NCBI GenBank assembly: GCA_019114465.1
Contig: DXFM01000007.1
Coordinates: 32,975-96,974, forward strand
Direction: 5' to 3'
DNA length: 64,000 bases
Source: Candidatus Lachnoclostridium avicola
Lineage (GTDB): Bacteria > Bacillota > Clostridia > Lachnospirales > Lachnospiraceae
Every line of letters begins with the position of its first letter. Position 1 is the first letter of the stretch. A program made the position numbers and the translations under genes. The notes under the pieces were generated by a model. That model did no database searches. It had not been told where the DNA came from and worked only from the letters and a program-made list of their open reading frames with translations. Below, piece by piece: positions 59,221-64,000 of this stretch.

Positions 59221-60000
59221 ATGATGAAGAATATGAGAGCAGTCCGTAAAGCTCTGGCGGGAGGCCTGTGTCTGGCCGCAGCCGCTGGTCTGGCAGGATG
59301 CGGCGCGGCGCCGGGGAGCGCCAGCGTGCCGTCTACTATTGAAGTTGCAAATGTGGAGGATCAGGTGATCTCCGTGACGGCCAGCGAGAAAGTGAAGGTG
59401 ACTCCCGATATTGCGGAACTGAATCTGTCGGTGAGCAGCCAGGAGGCAGATGCCGAGAGCTGTCAGACGGCCAACAGTCAGGCGGTAAACCAGGTGACGG
59501 AGGCGCTGAAAGCCCAGGGAATCCAGGAGAGTTCCATCCAGACCTCCAATTACAATCTCTATCCCATTTATAACTGGGAGAATGGGCAGACCATCACCGG
59601 CTACACCATGGAGACGATGATCACCGTCTCTGACGTGGCCATTGACACCGTGGGGGATGTGCTCACGGCGGCGGTGAACGCTGGGGTAAACAACATTCAG
59701 TCCGTCAATTACATGTCCAGCCAGTACGATGAGAGCTACCAGCAGGCTCTGGAGATGGCGGTGCAGTCGGCCTATGAAAAGGCCAACGCCATGGCCATTG
59801 CCGGCGGATGCAGCCTGGGGGAGATTGTAAAAATCGAGGAGCGCAGCACTGACAGCGCGGCCAGGTACACGGCCATTTCCAATATGAGCATGGAAGACAG
59901 CAGCGCGGAAGCTCCGGCGGCAGTGGCAGGAGCGGCTGTGATGCCCGGACAGGTGAGCGTGGAGGCCAATATTTTAGTGGAGTACGCGGTGAACCGGTAA
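59221..60000 (+). CDS. SIMPL (DUF541) domain lipoprotein
   Basis: The 259-residue protein has a lipoprotein signal (LAGGLCLAAAAGLAGCG) and a SIMPL domain with ITVSGSEKV-like ISVTASEKVKVTPDIAELNLSVSS, then SIQTSNYNLYPIYNWENGQTITGYTME and SYEKANAMAIAGGCSLGEI (cited in parts). DUF541 proteins are periplasmic or surface proteins of unknown function, linked in some bacteria to oxidative stress. The third in-frame ATG, at 59221, is preferred because AGGAGG is 8 bases upstream. The gene seems to be alone between terminators. Confidence 0.8.
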   Translation: MMKNMRAVRKALAGGLCLAAAAGLAGCGAAPGSASVPSTIEVANVEDQVISVTASEKVKVTPDIAELNLSVSSQEADAESCQTANSQAVNQVTEALKAQGIQESSIQTSNYNLYPIYNWENGQTITGYTMETMITVSDVAIDTVGDVLTAAVNAGVNNIQSVNYMSSQYDESYQQALEMAVQSAYEKANAMAIAGGCSLGEIVKIEERSTDSAARYTAISNMSMEDSSAEAPAAVAGAAVMPGQVSVEANILVEYAVNR

Positions 60001-60315
60001 GGGAAAATATCCATTTTCCATATCATGGATGCCTTTCTCTAAAAGGGATAACAGTTGGCTGCCGGCAGAGGGAAGAGCGAAGGAAGAAGAGGACGTCGGT
60101 GTTTTCATAAAATATCACCCCGTTTCAATAGAAAGGGAATGATCCATTAAAAGGTTTCCGGCTTCAGGTTACCACAAAATTCGGCCCGCCGCAGGCTCCA
60201 CTTGTCCCAGGTCCCATTTTTGATTATAATACAGGAAACAGTGTCCTGCCGGGAGCGGGCCGGGGGAAACCGGAGGCTTCGGCGGGGCACAGAGAGAAAG
60301 AGAAAGGAAAATCGG
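60001..60315. other. Intergenic region before topB
   Basis: No gene can be supported in this 315-base gap. It holds a small hairpin near 60002-60019 without a T-tract, and the promoter at 60202-60230. Confidence 0.5.
60202..60230 (+). promoter_or_regulatory. Promoter of topB
   Basis: TTGTCC (60202-60207), a 17-base spacer and a perfect TATAAT (60225-60230). Confidence 0.6.
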
Positions 60316-62529
60316 ATGAAAACATTAGTCATTGCGGAAAAGCCTTCCGTGGGCCGGGACATCGCCAGGGTGCTGGGATGCAGGAAACAGTCCGACGGAG
60401 CGCTGGAAGGAGACAAATACATTGTAACCTGGGGGCTGGGCCATCTGGTGGAGCTGGCGGACCCGGAGAGCTACGATCCCAAATACAAAGAGTGGAAGAT
60501 GGAAGATCTTCCCATGATGCCCGATCCCTCCAAGCTGGAGGTGATCGGCCAGACGGCAAAGCAGTTTAAGGTGGTGAGGAATCAGATCCACCGGAAAGAC
60601 GTGAAGGAAATCGTCATCGCCACCGACGCGGGGAGAGAGGGGGAGCTGGTGGCCCGCCTGATTTTGAAAAAGGCGGGGACGGATAAACCCTTAAAACGCC
60701 TCTGGATTTCCTCCGTCACGGATAAAGCCATCCGGGAGGGATTTGCCCATCTCCGGGACGGGAAAGAGTACGAACCCCTCTACGACGCGGCCATGTGCCG
60801 GGCGGAGGCGGACTGGCTGGTGGGGATCAACGCCACCAGAGCCCTCACCTGCAAATACAACGCCCAGCTCTCCTGCGGCCGGGTGCAGACCCCGACTCTG
60901 GCTATTATCGCGAAGAGGGAGAAGGAGATCCGGGAATTTGTGCCGAAACCTTACTACGGGCTGACGGCCTACGGCACGCCGGGGGTGACCCTCACCTGGC
61001 GGGATGAAAAATCCGGCAGCTACCGCTCCTTTGACAAAAACAGGATCACCTCCCTGGAGAAGGCCCTTCGGGGAAAGGACGGAGTGGTGACGGAGGTGAA
61101 GCGGACGGCGAAGAAGACGCCGGCTCCCCTTCTCTATGATCTGACGGAGCTGCAGCGGGAGGCCAACCGCCGTTTCCACTACTCTGCAAAAGAGACATTA
61201 AATATTATGCAGCGGCTCTACGAGAATCATAAAGTTCTCACCTACCCCAGAACCGATTCCCGGTATCTGAGCAGCGACATTGTGCCCACGCTGAAGGAGA
61301 GACTGAGAGCCTGCGGCACCGGTCCTTACCGGAAGCTGGCGGGAAGACTGTTAAACCAGACCTTTACGGCGAAGGCTTCTTTTGTCAACGATGCAAAGGT
61401 GTCCGACCACCACGCCATCATTCCCACGGAGCAGTTTGTGAGCCTGGAGCACATGACCATCGACGAGCGGCGGATCTACGACCTGGTTGTCCGCCGGTTC
61501 CTGGCGGTCCTCTATCCACCGTTTGAGTACGAGCAGGTGAGCCTGACTGTGGATATCGGCGGAGAAATTTTCGCCGCCGGTGGAAAAACGGTGAAATCTT
61601 CTGGCTGGAAAGAGGTTTATGAGGCGGATGGAAATGACTGGGAGGACGAGGAGACCGGCAGAGACCTGGAAGCCGGAAAGGCGGTTCGGGAACAGAAGCT
61701 GCCTGCCATCGCAAAGGGAGACCATTTTACCGGCCTTCATTTTACCGTGACCGAGGGAAAAACCAAGCCGCCGGCGCCATTTACAGAGGCGACCCTTCTC
61801 TCCGCCATGGAAAATCCCGTGGCATACATGGAGAGCGGGGATAAGGCCATGGCAAAGACTCTGGGGGAGACCGGGGGACTGGGAACGGTGGCCACCAGGG
61901 CGGACATTATCGAAAAGCTGTTTAAGAGCTTTCTTCTGGAGAAGCGGGGAGAGGACATCTTCCTCACCTCCAAGGCAAAACAGCTGCTGGAGCTGGTGCC
62001 GGAAGACCTGCGCAAGCCGGAGCTGACGGCGGACTGGGAGATGCGGCTGTCAAAGATCGCGAAGGGAAATTTAAAGCGGGCCGCGTTTATGAAGGATATC
62101 CGGGGCTACACGGTGGATCTGATCAGCCAGATCAAGCAGGGAGAGGGAACCTTCCGCCACGACAACCTGACCAACAAGCGCTGCCCCAGATGCGGCAAGC
62201 GCCTGCTGGCGGTGAAGGGGAAAAACAGCGAGATGCTGGTCTGCCAGGACCGGGAGTGCGGATACCGGGAGACTGTTTCCCGCACTTCCAACGCCCGCTG
62301 TCCCAAATGCCACAAAAAGATGGAGCTGCGGGGCAAAGGGGACGGACAGATCTTTGTGTGCCGGTGCGGCTACAAGGAGAAACTCTCCTCCTTCCAGGAG
62401 CGCAGAAAGAAGGAAGGAGCCGGCGTCAGCAAGCGGGATGTGGCCAGGTATTTAAATCAGCAGAAAAAGGAAGCGGAAGCTCCCTTAAACAATGCCTTTG
62501 CGGAAGCGCTGGCAAAGCTGAAGCAGTAG
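60316..62529 (+). CDS. topB: DNA topoisomerase III
   Basis: The 737-residue type IA topoisomerase relaxes or decatenates DNA. A Toprim domain has VIAEKPSVGRDIA and IATDAGREGELVARL; the active Tyr is in VLTYPRTDSRYLSSDIV. NDAKVSDHHAIIPTE and GLGTVATRADIIEKL are also typical. A C-terminal zinc-ribbon region holds CPRCGKRLLAV, CQDRECGYRE, CPKCHKKME and CRCGYKE. The ATG at 60316 follows AGAAAGGAAA. Downstream is the TraX gene, 9 bases after its stop. Chromosomal TopB and conjugative-element versions both occur; no other conjugation genes are visible here, so a chromosomal copy is likely. Confidence 0.93.
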   Translation: MKTLVIAEKPSVGRDIARVLGCRKQSDGALEGDKYIVTWGLGHLVELADPESYDPKYKEWKMEDLPMMPDPSKLEVIGQTAKQFKVVRNQIHRKDVKEIVIATDAGREGELVARLILKKAGTDKPLKRLWISSVTDKAIREGFAHLRDGKEYEPLYDAAMCRAEADWLVGINATRALTCKYNAQLSCGRVQTPTLAIIAKREKEIREFVPKPYYGLTAYGTPGVTLTWRDEKSGSYRSFDKNRITSLEKALRGKDGVVTEVKRTAKKTPAPLLYDLTELQREANRRFHYSAKETLNIMQRLYENHKVLTYPRTDSRYLSSDIVPTLKERLRACGTGPYRKLAGRLLNQTFTAKASFVNDAKVSDHHAIIPTEQFVSLEHMTIDERRIYDLVVRRFLAVLYPPFEYEQVSLTVDIGGEIFAAGGKTVKSSGWKEVYEADGNDWEDEETGRDLEAGKAVREQKLPAIAKGDHFTGLHFTVTEGKTKPPAPFTEATLLSAMENPVAYMESGDKAMAKTLGETGGLGTVATRADIIEKLFKSFLLEKRGEDIFLTSKAKQLLELVPEDLRKPELTADWEMRLSKIAKGNLKRAAFMKDIRGYTVDLISQIKQGEGTFRHDNLTNKRCPRCGKRLLAVKGKNSEMLVCQDRECGYRETVSRTSNARCPKCHKKMELRGKGDGQIFVCRCGYKEKLSSFQERRKKEGAGVSKRDVARYLNQQKKEAEAPLNNAFAEALAKLKQ

Positions 62530-62538
62530 GAGGGGACC

Positions 62539-63258
62539 ATGGAACATACGGTGACGACGGCGGGTCAGCCCCGGCTGAAGACTAACCTGGATACGGATTT
62601 CATCAAGCTGGCGGCGATTATTTCCATGACCATCGACCATGTGGGAAGCGTGTTTTTTCCCCAGTACCCGGCCTTCCGGTGGATTGGAAGAATCGCGTTC
62701 CCCCTGTTTTCCTACTGCCTGACTGTGGGAATGCTCTACACCAGGGATATCCGGAAGTACCTGTTCCGTCTGGGAGCTTTTGCACTAACCTCCCAGCCTT
62801 TCTGGATTCTGGCGTTCAACGGGGATGATATACTAGGAAATCTGTTCAATCTGAATATTTTTTTCACTCTGGTAGTCAGTCTGGCGGCTGCCTGGGGCTT
62901 TAAGGAGAAAAAATGGTGGCTTTTTGCCGCAGGCCTGATCCTGTTGAACCTGATCAATTTTGACTACGCCATGACGGGCCTGATCCTTATCCTGATTTTT
63001 TACCTGTGCAGAAACAAACCCTGGCTGGGGGCCGTCATCTACACCCTCACTTATCTGCCGGCCTTAAACGGCTATATGGAGGATCCCCTGGCGCTGAAGG
63101 TGGCCGGCCATGCCGTGGGATTTGAGATTTTTGCTCTGCTTGCCCTGCCCTTTATCTACATTCATACCAATACCGGCATAAAAATATCAAAGTGGTTTTT
63201 CTATATTTACTATCCGGCCCATCTGTTTGTGATCTGGCTGCTGCAGCTTATTCTGTAA
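62539..63258 (+). CDS. TraX family membrane protein (2)
   Basis: The 239-residue protein has about seven hydrophobic helices and the family signature FIKLAAIISMTIDHVGSVFF, then RWIGRIAFPLFSYCL and the C-terminal FFYIYYPAHLFVIWLLQ. It is a homologue of the protein encoded at 12812, but has no long hydrophilic insert. Possible function as an acyltransferase is inferred from the family only. It is 9 bases downstream of topB and probably in the same transcript, and is followed by a strong terminator. Confidence 0.8.
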   Translation: MEHTVTTAGQPRLKTNLDTDFIKLAAIISMTIDHVGSVFFPQYPAFRWIGRIAFPLFSYCLTVGMLYTRDIRKYLFRLGAFALTSQPFWILAFNGDDILGNLFNLNIFFTLVVSLAAAWGFKEKKWWLFAAGLILLNLINFDYAMTGLILILIFYLCRNKPWLGAVIYTLTYLPALNGYMEDPLALKVAGHAVGFEIFALLALPFIYIHTNTGIKISKWFFYIYYPAHLFVIWLLQLIL

Positions 63259-63290
63259 AAAATCAAGTCTGAGAAAAATCATGTTTATGA

Positions 63291-63347
63291 AAACAGCGGT
63301 TCTGCCGAAAGGGGACAATACCCGGCCCGGCGGACCGCTGTTTTTTT
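63291..63347 (+). terminator. Terminator after the second TraX gene
   Basis: AAACAGCGGT pairs with ACCGCTGTTT across a GC-rich inner hairpin, followed by seven T. Confidence 0.85.
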
Positions 63348-63421
63348 GACTTATTTTTTAATTTTCCCCTCTTCGCGATTAGAGCCATAACTTCAGCTTA
63401 GTGAGACAAGGTATTTCCAGT

Positions 63422-63451
63422 TTTACAAGTTATGAAGACAAAATATATAAT
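63422..63451 (+). promoter_or_regulatory. Promoter of the truncated mandelate-racemase-family gene
   Basis: TTTACA (63422-63427) and TATAAT (63446-63451) are 18 bases apart, in strongly AT-rich sequence unlike the preceding genes. Confidence 0.5.
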
Positions 63452-63548
63452 AAAATCACTGAAAGAAACTGGTAATTTAGATGTTTTGCATAGTATAGGC
63501 CGGCATACTGTGCATATTCGTCTGACGAAGAAAGAGGGAATGAGTGAA

Positions 63549-63905
63549 ATGAAGATTACGAAAATAGAGCCTATTTTAGCTGGAGAGCGTTATCTGTTTG
63601 TAAAGGTTCATACGGATGAGGGCCTGGTTGGGCTTGGTGAATGCGGAGCATGGGGATATCAGGAAGCAACGGCGGCAGTTCTGAAACAGATGGAGAAACT
63701 GCTTCAGGGACAAGATCCGATGAGAATTGAATTCATTTGGAATGCACTTACCAGAAATCTGCATTTTAGAGGTTCTATTACTCAAGCTGCTGTATCAGGA
63801 ATTGATATCGCACTTTGGGATTTGAAAGCAAAGTTTTTTGGGGTTCCATGTTATGAGCTTTTGGGAGGAAAAGCATCGGTGTACAAGGGGTACAAACAAG
63901 ATTAA
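63549..63905 (+). pseudogene. Truncated mandelate racemase / muconate lactonising enzyme family gene
   Basis: A 118-residue frame contains the N-terminal domain of the enolase superfamily: MKITKIEPILAGERYLFVKV, GLVGLGECGAWGYQEATAAVLKQMEKL, ITQAAVSGIDIALWDLKAKFFGVPCYELLGG (cited in parts). The family usually has 360-400 residues, with the catalytic barrel after this point. Here the frame stops abruptly at KASVYKGYKQD and no barrel follows in any frame visible in the last 95 bases. AGAGGG lies 10 bases before the ATG. Truncation is probably by insertion of the element whose inverted repeat begins at 63929. Sequencing error is an alternative. Confidence 0.7.
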
Positions 63906-63928
63906 AAAGAAATGTTAGATTTGAAAGT

Positions 63929-63974
63929 AAGTAGAGTGGCAAAATCAAGAGTGTTCAGATTTTCCACTCTACTT
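63929..63974. repeat. Long inverted repeat next to the truncated gene
   Basis: The left arm AAGTAGAGTGG-C-AAAATC pairs with GATTTT-CCACTCTACTT: 17 base pairs, one bulged base, 11-base loop. No T-tract follows. It may be an end structure or recognition hairpin of an insertion sequence, or a palindromic intergenic repeat. Confidence 0.55.
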
Positions 63975-64000
63975 GAACGTGGTCGCTGGTTGCGCTGATT

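Noticed and set aside
60316..63258. topB and TraX as part of a conjugative element
   Set aside because: Both families occur on such elements, but no relaxase, coupling protein, integrase or type IV secretion gene is visible nearby, and the composition matches the chromosome.
1..64000. CRISPR arrays, rRNA or tRNA genes
   Set aside because: No regularly spaced direct repeats, cas genes, rRNA-like stretches or convincing tRNA cloverleaf sequence were seen by eye. A tRNAscan or covariance search was not possible here.

Overview
The window looks like chromosomal DNA of a Gram-positive, low-oxygen gut Firmicute, most likely a Lachnospiraceae (Clostridium cluster XIVa) bacterium. The grounds are the GC-rich coding sequence with strong AGGAGG ribosome sites, many small Firmicutes-type families (DUF4317, DUF1576, DUF2798, VanW, TraX, PadR with a permease-prefix protein, YhaM, MutS2, QueT), cell-wall-binding repeat proteins, and a CwlD-like amidase next to a SpoVE/FtsW-type protein. 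No rRNA, tRNA or CRISPR array was recognised. Genus and species are inference only.

Region 1 (1-5.5 kb) is the accessory end. A winged-helix/nucleotidyltransferase fusion resembling phosphocholine cytidylyltransferase LicC runs off the left edge. It is divergent from two large tandem secreted proteins built of choline-binding/CROP-type repeats. Next comes an Rpn-family PD-(D/E)XK nuclease gene with an internal ribosome site and start codon, followed by a separate duplicate of just its C-terminal part. This matches the gene-within-gene toxin/antitoxin design reported for Rpn proteins, and it is the best candidate for an unusual system here.

Region 2 (5.7-30 kb) is mostly housekeeping: an alkylsulfatase-like metallo-hydrolase, feoB and feoA split by a cell-wall peptidase, sfsA, thrC, tatD-rsmA, a two-domain PPK2 kinase, a cell-wall amidase, asnA, then a dense block (threonylcarbamoyl-AMP synthase, dCMP deaminase, B12/radical-SAM protein, endonuclease III, exonuclease, VanW protein), and an Lrp-aminotransferase-trmL operon.

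Region 3 (30-35.3 kb) is a sugar island: a family 4 phospho-glycosidase and a PTS IICBA permease on the plus strand, meeting two overlapping RpiR/SIS regulators on the minus strand.

Region 4 (35.4-57 kb) holds a PadR-controlled FtsW/RodA-like protein with a permease-prefix domain, a mutS2-response regulator-histidine kinase operon, an HtrA-like protein with a broken catalytic triad, a YhaM-like exonuclease, an RNA methyltransferase, an ABC exporter with a very large CARDB-type extracellular subunit followed by its own two-component system, an ArsR regulator, a queT gene behind a preQ1-riboswitch-like leader, an ABC-class ATPase with an RG-rich insert, and a DUF1576 membrane protein.

Region 5 (57-64 kb) carries an ABC-F ATPase with an attenuator-like leader, a SIMPL-domain lipoprotein, topoisomerase III and a second TraX homologue. 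It ends in an AT-rich stretch with a truncated mandelate-racemase-family gene beside a long inverted repeat, which may mark a mobile-element boundary just outside the window.
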